Notes: generated by a model not told the origin, from the letters alone. Counted from the stretch's first letter, positions 51,065 to 60,949 are shown. The stretch is 64,000 nt of DNA from Flavivirga amylovorans (GCF_030540875.1 NZ_JAUOEM010000002.1:588926-652925); one strand, 5' to 3'. Numbers and translations: made by a program.

Positions 51065-51844
51065 TCAGTCAATTTTTATTTTGTACTCATGTAAGATTTC
51101 GTTTGCGTAAATATACAAGGTTTCATTGGTTACAAAAAACGCATTTATTAATAAATTCGGTATTAATATTGGAATTATAGTTTCAGTACCCTTTTTCAAA
51201 TAAACTAGAGCGTTTTCCTTTTTTAAAAATATATCTCCATTACTTTCAGATAGTTGGGTATGTCCGTTATTTTTTATCCTTTTTATCAAGCTTCCAAAAT
51301 AATTGTAAGTATACAAATAGTTTTTTGTGAGTAAATAACAAAAATTGTAATTACTTTTTAAATCTAAAACGATACTTTGAATGGGGACTGTTTGAGCTCG
51401 TGTGGTGAGCGATCTATAATCAAAAAGTTCTAGTTTTTGATTATTTTCATTAAAGATCCATATGGTATTATCATGTCCTGTAGAAACATGCGATACATTT
51501 TTATAGTCTGGGAGTGTGTTAAAATCAATTTTGAATATTTCAGCTAATCGGTTGTCAAGAATGATAACGCTATTAAAATCTTTATAAAACAAATTTATTT
51601 TTAAAGGATTAAAAGCGTTTGCTGTTGTTATATTACCAAGTTGTAAATTGTTATAAGTAATCGTTCTATCGATGCCTTTTTTATTAAAAACATTATTACT
51701 TATGAAGTATTTGGTTCCAAAGTTGTCAATAGTAACTATTTGGCTAGCCTTAAAATCTGTTTTTTTTATAAATGAGGTCTCAATAGTCTTTTGAGCAGAT
51801 ATTGAACAAGGTAAAAGTAAAAAAAGATAGATTACATATTTCAT
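51065..51844 (-). CDS. Exported beta-propeller-like protein
   Basis: A 259-residue protein with a signal peptide (MKYVIYLFLLLPCSISAQ, residues 1-18). The mature part shows repeated strand-rich units of the kind found in six- or seven-bladed propellers: QIVTIDNFGTKYFISNNVFN, then SVIILDNRLAEIFKIDFNTL, then HVSTGHDNTIWIFNENNQKL, then NGDIFLKKENALVYLKKGTE. I cannot name the family. It is 6 bases upstream of the deoxynucleoside kinase on the same strand. The two genes are probably one transcript even though their locations in the cell differ. Confidence 0.75.
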   Translation of the reverse strand: MKYVIYLFLLLPCSISAQKTIETSFIKKTDFKASQIVTIDNFGTKYFISNNVFNKKGIDRTITYNNLQLGNITTANAFNPLKINLFYKDFNSVIILDNRLAEIFKIDFNTLPDYKNVSHVSTGHDNTIWIFNENNQKLELFDYRSLTTRAQTVPIQSIVLDLKSNYNFCYLLTKNYLYTYNYFGSLIKRIKNNGHTQLSESNGDIFLKKENALVYLKKGTETIIPILIPNLLINAFFVTNETLYIYANEILHEYKIKID

Positions 51845-52211
51845 ACTGATCTGAAAAGTACAAAAACCTTACCACTTATTTATAAATAAATTTATAACCA
51901 AATCTTAGAATATTAATAATTTATATAGTATTGTCTTGATACTGTTATCAGAGATATTATTAATAGTGTTTTCAAAATGAAATACATCCAAATTAGCCAT
52001 TATAGAATTTAATAGATGATAATAAAGTTTATTGTTTTATTTTAGTTTGTATATAGAATTACACATCGATGATGGTGAAAGGGTTGAAATTAGAATAGGC
52101 GGATAATTTTAAGACTTATTTAACATTAAGTCATTAAACTACATAAGATGGTTTTAGTCAAATTAAAATTGAAACGTCGTTTTAATAACCTAACTAAAAT
52201 ATCCTATTTTA
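51845..52211. other. Intergenic region upstream of the GLPGLI gene
   Basis: A 367-base divergent spacer with no gene. A small inverted repeat, GACTTA (52113-52118) with TAAGTC (52127-52132), lies 80 bases before the GLPGLI ATG and could be an operator. No complete promoter was recognised. Confidence 0.4.
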
Positions 52212-53087
52212 ATGAAAACGAATTCTAAAAGATTAGCAGTACTTATTTTTCTTTTCATGTTTTCCATGACATTTGCTCAAAAAAACTTCCAAGGAAAAGC
52301 ATATTATCAAACTAAGACAGCTCTTGATATGAGTAGGTTTGGAGGAAGGCAAATGAGTGAAGATCAAAAAAAACGTATTGCAACACGTATGAAAAGTATG
52401 TTTGAAAATGTATATGTTCTAACGTTTAACCAAATTGAATCCATTTATAAGCAAGAAGAAAAACTGGATGCTCCTGGCACTGGATCTGGACGTTGGAGAA
52501 GTATGATGAGTAGTTTTACAGTAGGAAATCTATATAAAAATGTGAAAGAGCAAACATTGTTACAAGACCATGAGTTTTTTGGAAAACAGTTTTTGATTAA
52601 AGATTCCTTACCGCAATTAAAATGGGTCATGGAAAATGAGACAAAGCAAATAGGAAAGTATACTTGTTTTAAGGCTACAGCTATAAAAACCAATACTGAG
52701 TTTGATTTCAATAGGTTTAGAAGACCTCCTGATAGAGAAGGAAATAAAGAAAAAGATTCTGCCAATACCCAAACCCAGTCTATAAAAAAAGAAACTCCTG
52801 ATTTGATTGAAGTCGTGGTATGGTATACGCCTCAAATTCCAGTGAATCAAGGTCCGGGAGAATATTGGGGGCTCCCAGGTTTAATTTTAGAAGTTAATGA
52901 AGGGAGAACAACCATTTTATGCTCTAAAATTATCTTGAATCCAGAAGAGAAAGATGATATTAAAAAGCCATCAAAGGGTAAGGAAGTATCAAAAGAAGTA
53001 TATAATGCTATTGTAAAAAAGAAAACCGAAGAAATGCGAGAAAACTTCAGAAGAGGTGATGGTCGCCCAGGCGGGAGGAGAAGGTAA
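52212..53087 (+). CDS. GLPGLI family exported protein
   Basis: A 291-residue protein with a signal peptide (residues 1-23, ending MTFAQ). The family-defining motif EYWGLPGLILEVNEGRTTI lies near residue 220. Earlier blocks, LKWVMENETKQIGKYTCFKA and VVWYTPQIPVNQGP, match the GLPGLI pattern. The C-terminus is basic and Gly/Arg-rich (ENFRRGDGRPGGRRR). Function is unknown; such proteins are nearly always paired with a TonB-receptor-like barrel. Here the barrel gene starts 35 bases downstream. Confidence 0.9.
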   Translation: MKTNSKRLAVLIFLFMFSMTFAQKNFQGKAYYQTKTALDMSRFGGRQMSEDQKKRIATRMKSMFENVYVLTFNQIESIYKQEEKLDAPGTGSGRWRSMMSSFTVGNLYKNVKEQTLLQDHEFFGKQFLIKDSLPQLKWVMENETKQIGKYTCFKATAIKTNTEFDFNRFRRPPDREGNKEKDSANTQTQSIKKETPDLIEVVVWYTPQIPVNQGPGEYWGLPGLILEVNEGRTTILCSKIILNPEEKDDIKKPSKGKEVSKEVYNAIVKKKTEEMRENFRRGDGRPGGRRR

Positions 53088-53122
53088 TTTCTATAAATAT
53101 GTAATCAATCAAAAAACATGTA

Positions 53123-55834
53123 ATGAAATTAAAAATAACCATGTTACTGTTACTGGTAACAAGCTCCTTTTTTGCTCAAGTCAAGCTGGAAGGTTTTGTA
53201 AAAGATAGTATAGGCAATCCTTTAGAGTTAGCTAATGTTGTTGCTATAAATCAAGAAACAAAAGCTTTGGATTCTTATGGAATTACAAATGATAAAGGGC
53301 GTTATAAACTTAGTTTGAAAAAGAATACAGGATATAAAATTCAAGTGAGTTATATAGGTACAAAAACCAATGAAAAACTGCTGGAAACTAAAGAAGAGCC
53401 TATTACAAAAAATTTCATATTACAGTATGATAATGCTTTGGATGAAATAGAATTAGTTTATGAAATGCCCGTGACTATAAAGGGAGACACAATTGTATAC
53501 AATGCAGATTCTTTTAATCGAGGTACAGAAAGGAAACTGGAAGATGTGCTTGAGAATTTACCAGGTGTAGAAATCAATGATGATGGCGAAGTAGAAGTAG
53601 AGGGTAAAGTCGTTTCTAAAGTGATGGTTGAAGGCAAAGATTTTTTTGATGGAGATTCAAAATTAGCAACAAAAAACATTCCTTCTAATGCTGTTGATAA
53701 GGTTGAGATTCTTAAAAATTACGCTGAGGTAAGTCAGTTAAGCGGAGTTACTAATAATCAGGATAATATTGCCATAAATATTAAGTTAAAAGAAGGAAAA
53801 AAGAGTTTCTGGTTTGGCAATATTACTGCTGGTGGTGGTGCTTCAAGTGAAAATGAATTGTATTTATTTCAGCCAAAATTATTTTATTACAGTCAGGAGT
53901 ACAGTATCAATGTTATTACCGATCTAAATAATGTAGGCGAAATTGCCTTTACAAGACGCGATTATTTCAATTTTTCAGGCGGGTTTAGAAGTCCAAGCCG
54001 ACAAAGCGGTACCAATATTAATTTAGGAAGTAATAATCTGGGGTTTTTAACGGTTCAAAACAATAGAGCAAAAGATATTAATACTAAGTTTGGAGCAGCA
54101 AATTTTAATTGGTCACCTAATAAGGCATTAGACTTAAGTGGTTTTGCTATTTTTTCTAATAGTAAAACGGAATTACAGGAAGATAGGGATATAAAATATA
54201 CGAATCCTGATTTAGGTATTCCTGACGAAAATACAGAAAGCAATACCACTCAACGCAGCGATTTAGGTATGTTGAAGCTTTCTGCTAAGTATAAGCCTAA
54301 CGCCAATAATCAATTAGATTATGATATTTTAGGTCGCGTATCAAAAGAATCACAAGATCAAGGTTTTTTTTCGTCAGTTATTGGAGATATTAATCAGTTA
54401 GAAAAATCGAGTCCTTACAGTATCAATCAGAATTTAAACTATTATTATACGCTAGACGACACCAATATTTTTGCACTAGAAGTTCAGCATTTATTACAAG
54501 ATGAAGATCCTTTTTATAATGCCATTTTAGATGATAAAGCGAATTATGATGACACAGCAAATAATTTAGGCTTAGATGGGGCACAATTAGATTATAATGT
54601 GGCACAAGATAAGCGTATAAAGTCAAATCAAATTGATGCAAAATTAGATTATTGGAATGTCATAAATAATAAGAGTGATATCAATTTTACCTTAGGAACT
54701 ATATTTAGTAGTCAACAATTCAACTCTAATATTTTTCAATTCTTAGACGATGATTCCCAGTTTAATCCAACACCAACTATTAATGATGGCATGGATACAA
54801 ACGATATTAAATATAATTTTAGTGATTTATATTTAGGTGTTCATTATAGATTAAAGGCAGGTATTTTTACATTTACACCAGGTTTTTCAGCGCATGGCTA
54901 TAGTTCGAAAAACACGCAGTTTGATAATCGGACAACCGATAATTTTTTCAGGTTATTACCAGATTTCAATATGAGAATGCAGCTAAAAAAGAGTGAGCAA
55001 ATTATTTTTAATTATAAGATGCAAACACAATTCACAGATGTATCGAAATTTGCAAGTGGTTTGGTTCTTAATAATTATAATGCCTTGTTTTCTGGTAATC
55101 CTGAGTTGGAAAACGCTTTATCACATAATGTGAATTTGTCCTATTTTAGTTTTAATATGTTTAATTATACAAATGTGTTTGCTAATATTAATTATAACAA
55201 AAGTATAGACAATATAAGAAATATATCTACTTTCGAACCTGGAAGTGTAATACGAGTTAGTTCACCATTTAACTCAGCTTTTGCAGATGAAAGTTTAAGC
55301 GCAAATGGGAGCTACGAACGCACATTTGGTAAAGTAAAAGCGAATTTAAGAGGTAGTTTTAATTATTCAAAGTTTAATCAATTTGTGCAAAATGTACAGT
55401 CTGTTAATGAAAGTTTTTCGCAAACGTATAGAGCAGGCGTACGAACTAATTTTAGAAATGCTCCTAATATTGATATTAGATACCGCTATAGAATTCAAGA
55501 TAACAACCAAGGAACTAATAATACTAAATTCTTTACTAAAACACCTTCGGTTGAGGTGGATGCACTCATATTAAAATCTTTTACATTCAGAACAGATTAT
55601 TCATATAATAACTTTAGTGATGTTTCTGGAACAATAAATAGTTATGAGTTTTTAAATGCGTCTTTGTCTTATAGAAAAAATAAAGACGCCAAGCTGGAAT
55701 ATGAAATAAAGGCAACGAACTTATTTGATACGAAATCGCAAAACAATAGCAGTACAACCAATATATCTGTAAGTGCTACAGAATATTACATTCAACCACT
55801 ATTTTTATCGTTTAGACTACGCTACGAGTTATAA
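53123..55834 (+). CDS. Outer-membrane beta-barrel protein paired with GLPGLI
   Basis: A 903-residue TonB-receptor-like protein. A signal peptide covers residues 1-18. A carboxypeptidase regulatory-like domain follows (KLEGFVKDSIGNPLELANVV at the start of the mature protein, to about residue 110). The plug is recognisable at about 120-220: NLPGVEINDDGEVEVEGKVV, then KVMVEGKDFFDGDSKLATKN. The beta-barrel ends with LSASxTEYYIQPLFL-like strands and a terminal RLRYEL. It is of the type often annotated as outer-membrane beta-barrel family 14. The GLPGLI neighbour suggests a joint role at the outer membrane. tRNA-Tyr follows. Confidence 0.9.
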   Translation: MKLKITMLLLLVTSSFFAQVKLEGFVKDSIGNPLELANVVAINQETKALDSYGITNDKGRYKLSLKKNTGYKIQVSYIGTKTNEKLLETKEEPITKNFILQYDNALDEIELVYEMPVTIKGDTIVYNADSFNRGTERKLEDVLENLPGVEINDDGEVEVEGKVVSKVMVEGKDFFDGDSKLATKNIPSNAVDKVEILKNYAEVSQLSGVTNNQDNIAINIKLKEGKKSFWFGNITAGGGASSENELYLFQPKLFYYSQEYSINVITDLNNVGEIAFTRRDYFNFSGGFRSPSRQSGTNINLGSNNLGFLTVQNNRAKDINTKFGAANFNWSPNKALDLSGFAIFSNSKTELQEDRDIKYTNPDLGIPDENTESNTTQRSDLGMLKLSAKYKPNANNQLDYDILGRVSKESQDQGFFSSVIGDINQLEKSSPYSINQNLNYYYTLDDTNIFALEVQHLLQDEDPFYNAILDDKANYDDTANNLGLDGAQLDYNVAQDKRIKSNQIDAKLDYWNVINNKSDINFTLGTIFSSQQFNSNIFQFLDDDSQFNPTPTINDGMDTNDIKYNFSDLYLGVHYRLKAGIFTFTPGFSAHGYSSKNTQFDNRTTDNFFRLLPDFNMRMQLKKSEQIIFNYKMQTQFTDVSKFASGLVLNNYNALFSGNPELENALSHNVNLSYFSFNMFNYTNVFANINYNKSIDNIRNISTFEPGSVIRVSSPFNSAFADESLSANGSYERTFGKVKANLRGSFNYSKFNQFVQNVQSVNESFSQTYRAGVRTNFRNAPNIDIRYRYRIQDNNQGTNNTKFFTKTPSVEVDALILKSFTFRTDYSYNNFSDVSGTINSYEFLNASLSYRKNKDAKLEYEIKATNLFDTKSQNNSSTTNISVSATEYYIQPLFLSFRLRYEL

Positions 55835-55852
55835 AAAAATATAACATTTTTA

Positions 55853-55883
55853 TTTGTAGAATTAAAGAACAGTAATATATTTG
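55853..55883 (+). promoter_or_regulatory. Promoter of tRNA-Tyr
   Basis: TTTG (55853-55856), a 19-base spacer and TATATTTG (55876-55883). The boxes and spacing are identical to those of tRNA-Asp. The -7 box ends 11 bases before the mature tRNA. Confidence 0.85.
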
Positions 55884-55894
55884 CGCTCAGTTTA

Positions 55895-55976
<82 letters not shown>

Positions 55977-55985
55977 CTTAACTCG

Positions 55986-56013
55986 AAAAGTTTGTATTTT
56001 TATGCAAACTTTT
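55986..56013 (+). terminator. Terminator of tRNA-Tyr
   Basis: AAAAGTTTG pairs with CAAACTTTT around an AT-rich loop and is followed by a T run, 9 bases after the tRNA. Confidence 0.8.
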
Positions 56014-56337
56014 TTTGTTTTATAATAAAAAGGACGTTGCGATAGTAACGTAGCTTTTCATTTTCAGGAGTGAGAAACCTGTTCTTAGTATAAAGCTCGT
56101 TTTTTATTTTGTGGATTCTTCTATTTTCAAAACGTAGCTTACTGGAAAAGCATAATTGAACCAACTTTCTTATTTTCATTCAAATAAAGCATTAAATACA
56201 GCATTGAATTGACTTTTCAGATAGTCTCTTTTACTTTAAACAGTCAAAGTTTTTTATTTATAAATCTTGATAATTAAGATTAAAATATTAAATTCACGTC
56301 CATTTTTAAATGCTTAACATATTAATCCCAAATCAAT
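56014..56337. other. Intergenic region before the WGR-LRR gene
   Basis: A 324-base stretch without a gene. It includes ACTTTTCAGATAGTCTCTTTT (56212-56232), a diverged lone right arm of the GAGGCTGTCTAAAAAGT inverted-repeat family. No promoter is recognised for the following gene. Confidence 0.5.
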
Positions 56338-59190
56338 ATGCTTTTAAAGACTTACTTAGAATATACTGATGAAAAGTCCTCTAAATTTTGGACGATTGAA
56401 GTTGATGGAAACAATTATATCGTCACTTATGGAAAACTGAATACCAAGGGGCAACAAATAACAAAAAATGTTGATTCAAATGAAAAAGCCCTGAAAGAAG
56501 CCAAAAAATTAATCAATTCAAAAGTAAAGAAAGGTTATGTTGTCGTACCTTCAGAGGAACAAGCAAGGGAAGAAAAAGGTTGGTTTGAAAACTTAGAAGA
56601 TACGGTTTACAGCATTTATAAAAATGAGATCCTACGCTATAAAGAAAAAGACTACCGCTCGATTCGCCTTACCAGAAGAGGAGATTATAATCGATATGCC
56701 TTAGGGTTGGAAACAAAAGAGAATGGTGATTATTGGGAAGGCATAAATGCTGCTTACGATTATGAGTATGAGGTATTTGAATCTTTTTGTTGGGAAGTAT
56801 TTGGAGAAAAAGGTATAAAAAACAATTGGCCTTCAGAAGACCATTATTTTGATTTAGATGCTTTTTTAACCTCGATCATTCTAGGGAAGGTGTATTTAAA
56901 ACTTAAACAAGCCCCAGAATTAAAAGGCTATTTAAAAAATATTAGTACGGTATCTATAGATTTCGACGATATGCATAAACTGCCATTTACCGAATATTTT
57001 CCAGATGAAGTTACACGTACGGTCTTTGTGAAAAAAGTGGCTGCACAAGAGGTAAACCAACAATTAATATTCGATTTATGGGCAGACAAAGTAAACGGTA
57101 CTGGAATCGATTTTTTAACGGAATTACAAATACCGTTGCCCCAAAAAAAAGCAGACTCAACAATAGAGCAGTTTAAATCTGTTTTAGATACTTCCAAAGA
57201 TTTATGGAAAGAAGATAAAACTAAAAAGGCAATTAAATTGTTAGAACCCGCCCTGCACGATTTTGTCACAAATAGCAATGCCGGTCAAAATAGCTTAATA
57301 GATGAGGCTAGTGGTTTCCTAGCGAGTTATTTCAAAGAACTTAAACAAATTCCCGAAGCTGTAAAAGCTTATCAAATAGGAATAGCCCACGTTCCTAATG
57401 GTTACACTGCTCTGAATTTATTATATCTTCTTAAAGAATCTGCTTTTGATAATGAACTGATGTTTTCTACAGCAGAAGCCTTAGTAAAAAAAGGAAAATT
57501 CAATAATAAAGAATACAGGTTTTATGCCTATTATTATTTTGGATATGCCTGTGTCGTTACAGAGAGAGAAGAGGAAGCAAAAAAGACTTTTCAAACGGTT
57601 AAAACTTTTGTCGATTCGCTAAAAGATTTAAATAAGCTAGAAGAGATTATAAAAGACCTATCGGCACTTGTAGAGTCTGAAACCCAAGAGGCTGAAATAG
57701 CAAAGGAAATTCTTCCCCTTTTTAAAGGTGATATACAAGAAACAGATGAAAAACAAGCAGATAAACTTATAGAATGGTGGGCTTCTGTACCTTCTAATGT
57801 AAAGCGTACAGCTATGAAATATGCTAAAGTAAAAGGTGATGCCGACCAATTAGCGCCTTCTGCTTTATTACGGGTTTCACGTATGGATTTTCTTCCTTTA
57901 ATGAAGCATGAGTTAGAGGAAATATCTTTTTTAACAGGTTTTACTCATTTAGAAACACTTTATATTAATAGGAATCAGATAGCCGATATAAGTGTACTCT
58001 CCAAGTGTTTTTATCTTAAAGAATTATACCTTTCCAGTAATCCAATTACTTCAATTGCTTCTTTAAAAAACCTTTATAGGCTTGAAAAATTAGAAGCAGG
58101 TAGGTGTGAAATAGACAATATTTCTGTGCTGAGTAATTTGAAAAGACTAGAGGTGTTGGAACTAAATAATAATAAAGTTTCTGATATTGAGTCACTTAAT
58201 AACTTACATGCGCTTAAGGAATTAAAGCTGTCTAATAATACTATTTCAGATGTTTCTGTAATTGGTACGTGTACAGGTCTAAGAAAATTAGACTTGGAAA
58301 ACAACCCGATAGAGAAAGGCATGGAAGACATTATTAAATTACCTATTTTACAGAAAATTGAACTGGATTATAGTCTAATTAAAGAATATTTATCAGATTT
58401 ACCTTATTTAATGAAAGATTGGGAGCATTGGAAAGAACATGCTTTGGAAGAAGAAAAAAAGGAATTAAAGACTTGGTTAAAGGATGCTAAAACACATCCA
58501 AAATTCAAGGAAGTATGGTGGAAAGGAGAAGAGCCTAGTGTTAAAGAATTGGCTAAGTTCGTTTATACGGAAGATCATATTAGTCTCGAAAACAAAAAAA
58601 TAGGAGATTTATCTCTATTATATATCTTTAAAAGGTGTTATTATTTGAATGTTGAAAACACCAAAATTTCAAGTCTAGAAGGCATTGAAAACCTATCCTT
58701 ATTGGAGTATCTTATAGTAAGTAATAACGATATTTATAATACTTCTGTAGTTGAAAATTTCGAGTATCTTAGAACTTTAAGAGCTTCAAATTGTAAATTA
58801 AATAATTTGAGTAAATTAGAAAATTGCCGTAACCTAAAGAACCTAAATGTTAGTGATAATAATTTAAAAGATTTATTTCCTTTAGATAAATTAGAAAACC
58901 TTGTTAATTTTAGTGCTTCTAAAAATAAATTAAGGGATATCAAGCCTTTAGCGAATCATAAAAAGTTGTCGAGAGTAACTATTGAAAACAATGAAGAGGC
59001 ATTAGATCTTTCTCCTTTGGCATCGTGTGGAGAACTTCGTATTATTAAATGTTCTAGCCCAAGAGGCATAACAGGTTTGGTAGCACTTGCTAAGCTTCCT
59101 TTATTAAGAGAAGTAAATACAAATGGTACGGCCAGTAAAATTCAAATAGATATGTTAAGAGCAAAGAATCCAGATTTATTAATTAGTTAA
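56338..59190 (+). CDS. WGR-domain leucine-rich repeat protein
   Basis: A 950-residue cytosolic protein. Residues 1-75 are a WGR domain, the nucleic-acid/PARP-associated module: LEYTDEKSSKFWTIEVDGNN, then YIVTYGKLNTKGQQ. The central 300-470 region has TPR-like helices (KEDKTKKAIKLLEPALHDFV, then IPEAVKAYQIGIAHVPNG). Residues about 520-690 and 745-940 are two LRR blocks of the internalin type, e.g. LETLYINRNQIADISVLSKC and LRKLDLENNPIEK. No signal peptide or catalytic domain is seen. The combination suggests a nucleic-acid-binding scaffold, possibly in stress or defence, but the function is unknown. Confidence 0.85.
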   Translation: MLLKTYLEYTDEKSSKFWTIEVDGNNYIVTYGKLNTKGQQITKNVDSNEKALKEAKKLINSKVKKGYVVVPSEEQAREEKGWFENLEDTVYSIYKNEILRYKEKDYRSIRLTRRGDYNRYALGLETKENGDYWEGINAAYDYEYEVFESFCWEVFGEKGIKNNWPSEDHYFDLDAFLTSIILGKVYLKLKQAPELKGYLKNISTVSIDFDDMHKLPFTEYFPDEVTRTVFVKKVAAQEVNQQLIFDLWADKVNGTGIDFLTELQIPLPQKKADSTIEQFKSVLDTSKDLWKEDKTKKAIKLLEPALHDFVTNSNAGQNSLIDEASGFLASYFKELKQIPEAVKAYQIGIAHVPNGYTALNLLYLLKESAFDNELMFSTAEALVKKGKFNNKEYRFYAYYYFGYACVVTEREEEAKKTFQTVKTFVDSLKDLNKLEEIIKDLSALVESETQEAEIAKEILPLFKGDIQETDEKQADKLIEWWASVPSNVKRTAMKYAKVKGDADQLAPSALLRVSRMDFLPLMKHELEEISFLTGFTHLETLYINRNQIADISVLSKCFYLKELYLSSNPITSIASLKNLYRLEKLEAGRCEIDNISVLSNLKRLEVLELNNNKVSDIESLNNLHALKELKLSNNTISDVSVIGTCTGLRKLDLENNPIEKGMEDIIKLPILQKIELDYSLIKEYLSDLPYLMKDWEHWKEHALEEEKKELKTWLKDAKTHPKFKEVWWKGEEPSVKELAKFVYTEDHISLENKKIGDLSLLYIFKRCYYLNVENTKISSLEGIENLSLLEYLIVSNNDIYNTSVVENFEYLRTLRASNCKLNNLSKLENCRNLKNLNVSDNNLKDLFPLDKLENLVNFSASKNKLRDIKPLANHKKLSRVTIENNEEALDLSPLASCGELRIIKCSSPRGITGLVALAKLPLLREVNTNGTASKIQIDMLRAKNPDLLIS

Positions 59191-59209
59191 GAAGGATTTC
59201 TGTAAATAT

Positions 59210-59347
59210 AAAAGAGGTTGTCTAAAAAACATCGAAGATTACTTTGTCAGTTTGAACTTGTTGAAAATGATATTAATTATAAAATAAATCAAAAATATTT
59301 TCAACAAGCTCAATGTGACTTGCTTTTTGCTTTTAAACAGTCTCTTT
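59210..59347. repeat. Inverted-repeat element, GAGGCTGTCTAAAAAGT family, copy 3
   Basis: The left arm AAAAGAGGTTGTCTAAAAAA (59210-59229) pairs with the right arm TGCTTTTAAACAGTCTCTTT (59328-59347), with several mismatches. A nested inverted repeat lies inside: TTGAACTTGTTGAAAAT with ATTTTCAACAAGCTCAA. It fills the space between the convergent WGR-LRR gene and metK, where it could serve as terminator. Confidence 0.65.
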
Positions 59348-59370
59348 GAAACCTTAATTAGAAGTCAGGA

Positions 59371-60624
59371 TTATAACCCAAACACTTCTTTTACTTTATC
59401 AACATAATCCAATTTTTCCCAAGTGAATAATTCTACATCTAACGTTGTAGCTTCTCCATTAGGTTGTGCGAATGTTTTGGTAACCGTTTCGTTATTACGT
59501 CCCATATGACCATAAGCAGCAGTTTCACTATACATTGGGGAACGCAGTTTTAAGCGTTCTTCAATAGCAAAGGGGCGCATATCAAAAACCTCAGAAACTT
59601 TTTCAGCAATTTCACCATCGGTCATGTTAAAAGAACATGTACCATAAGTATCAATAAAAATCCCCATAGGTTCTACCACACCAATAGCGTAACTTACTTG
59701 CACTAAAACTTCGTCGGCTACACCAGCTGCAACCAGATTTTTTGCAATATGACGCGTTGCATAAGCAGCACTTCTGTCTACCTTACTAGGGTCTTTTCCA
59801 GAAAATGCACCGCCACCATGAGCGCCTTTACCACCATAAGTATCTACAATAATTTTTCTTCCAGTTAACCCAGTATCTCCATGAGGACCACCAATAACAA
59901 ATTTTCCAGTTGGGTTTATGTGGTATTTAATATCATTATTAAATAAAACCTGAATTTGCTCAGGTAGTTTAGCAACCACACGAGGAATTAAAATGTTAAC
60001 AATATCTTTTCTGATTTTGGCTAACATAGTCTCATCTTCATCAAAATCGTCGTGTTGCGTTGATACTACTATAGCATCAATACGTTGAGGGACATTATCA
60101 TCACTATACTCAATAGTTACCTGACTTTTAGAATCTGGACGTAAATAGGTAATCTCTTTATTTTCTCTTCTTAATTCAGCAAGTTCTATTAGGATTCTAT
60201 GCGATAGATCTAAAGCCAAAGGCATGAAATTTTCAGTTTCATTAGTGGCATAACCAAACATCATACCTTGATCACCTGCTCCTTGCTGTTCTTTACTTGC
60301 TCTATCAACCCCTCTATTAATATCGTCAGATTGTTCGTGAATTGCAGAAAGGACTCCACAAGAGTTACCGTCAAACATATATTCTCCTTTGGTATAACCA
60401 ATTTTGTTTATAGTTTCTCTGGCAATTTTTTGTACATCTAGATACGTTTTAGACTTTACTTCACCAGCAAGTACAACTTGACCTGTAGTAACTAAGGTTT
60501 CACAGGCTACTTTTGAGTCTGTATCGAAAGCTAAAAAATTATCAATGAGAGCATCACTAATTTGGTCTGCTACTTTATCTGGGTGTCCTTCAGAAACACT
60601 TTCCGAAGTAAATAAATAAGCCAT
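59371..60624 (-). CDS. metK: S-adenosylmethionine synthetase
   Basis: A 417-residue MetK that forms SAM from methionine and ATP. Key blocks are [20 protein letters not shown] (residues 9-28, ATP/methionine binding), the central [16 protein letters not shown] (P-loop-like), and [20 protein letters not shown] with the conserved [12 protein letters not shown]. The C-terminus closes with [15 protein letters not shown]. Length is in the normal range of 380-420. The 5' leader contains a SAM-II-like aptamer, so expression is probably repressed when SAM is abundant. Confidence 0.98.
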   Translation of the reverse strand: MAYLFTSESVSEGHPDKVADQISDALIDNFLAFDTDSKVACETLVTTGQVVLAGEVKSKTYLDVQKIARETINKIGYTKGEYMFDGNSCGVLSAIHEQSDDINRGVDRASKEQQGAGDQGMMFGYATNETENFMPLALDLSHRILIELAELRRENKEITYLRPDSKSQVTIEYSDDNVPQRIDAIVVSTQHDDFDEDETMLAKIRKDIVNILIPRVVAKLPEQIQVLFNNDIKYHINPTGKFVIGGPHGDTGLTGRKIIVDTYGGKGAHGGGAFSGKDPSKVDRSAAYATRHIAKNLVAAGVADEVLVQVSYAIGVVEPMGIFIDTYGTCSFNMTDGEIAEKVSEVFDMRPFAIEERLKLRSPMYSETAAYGHMGRNNETVTKTFAQPNGEATTLDVELFTWEKLDYVDKVKEVFGL

Positions 60625-60671
60625 AAGTTATCTTTTATATTTTAGGATTTGACGATAGCGTCGAAGGAAGT

Positions 60672-60754
60672 TTACACTGCCTTTAGCATTTTTATTTTAT
60701 GCTGAAAACAAGCTCAGCATAAAGAGGTTGCAATCAGTCAAATCTTTCCTCTGT
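60672..60754 (-). promoter_or_regulatory. SAM-II-like riboswitch upstream of metK
   Basis: On the minus strand AGAGG (60752-60748) and CCTCT (60727-60723) form P1 around the conserved GATTTGACTGATTGCAA. The downstream ATGCTAAAGGCAG (60689-60677) matches the A-rich pseudoknot partner of SAM-II riboswitches. Between P1 and this segment lies an extra perfect 9-base-pair hairpin, TTATGCTGA/TCAGCATAA (60722-60714 with 60705-60697). The aptamer begins just after a -7-like box, TACTTTTG (60774-60767). About 50 bases separate it from the metK ATG. SAM binding would be expected to block translation, because the segment lies near the start codon. Confidence 0.72.
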
Positions 60755-60823
60755 TATTTGTGTTGGCAAAAGTAAAAAAATAAAAGGAAACGATAATTTG
60801 TTTTTCTTTTTTTTAAAAATAAA

Positions 60824-60854
60824 TTGGTTATTTCATAATAATTGTAAATATTTG
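60824..60854 (+). promoter_or_regulatory. Probable promoter of the ilv operon
   Basis: TTG (60824-60826) and AATATTTG (60847-60854) are separated by 20 bases. The -7 box matches TAnnTTTG except for its first base. Transcription would start 3-10 bases before the leader peptide ATG, so the leader peptide would be nearly leaderless. Confidence 0.45.
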
Positions 60855-60864
60855 TAAAAGTAAA

Positions 60865-60927
60865 ATGAAAAAGCAAATATTAAATATCGTTTCTATTATT
60901 GTCATTGTGATTATTTCGCAACGATAG
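60865..60927 (+). CDS. ilvL: ilv leader peptide
   Basis: A 20-codon frame encoding MKKQILNIVSIIVIVIISQR. Eleven of the 20 codons are Ile, Val or Leu (7 Ile, 3 Val, 1 Leu), concentrated in residues 11-17. This composition is far from random and is what ribosome-mediated attenuation of branched-chain synthesis requires. A perfect terminator follows 22 bases after the stop codon, and ilvD begins about 245 bases after the terminator. Starved ribosomes stalling on the Ile/Val codons would favour read-through. The gene symbol is by analogy with enteric ilvL. Confidence 0.8.
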   Translation: MKKQILNIVSIIVIVIISQR

Positions 60928-60949
60928 GGAACGCTATATATAAATTTTT

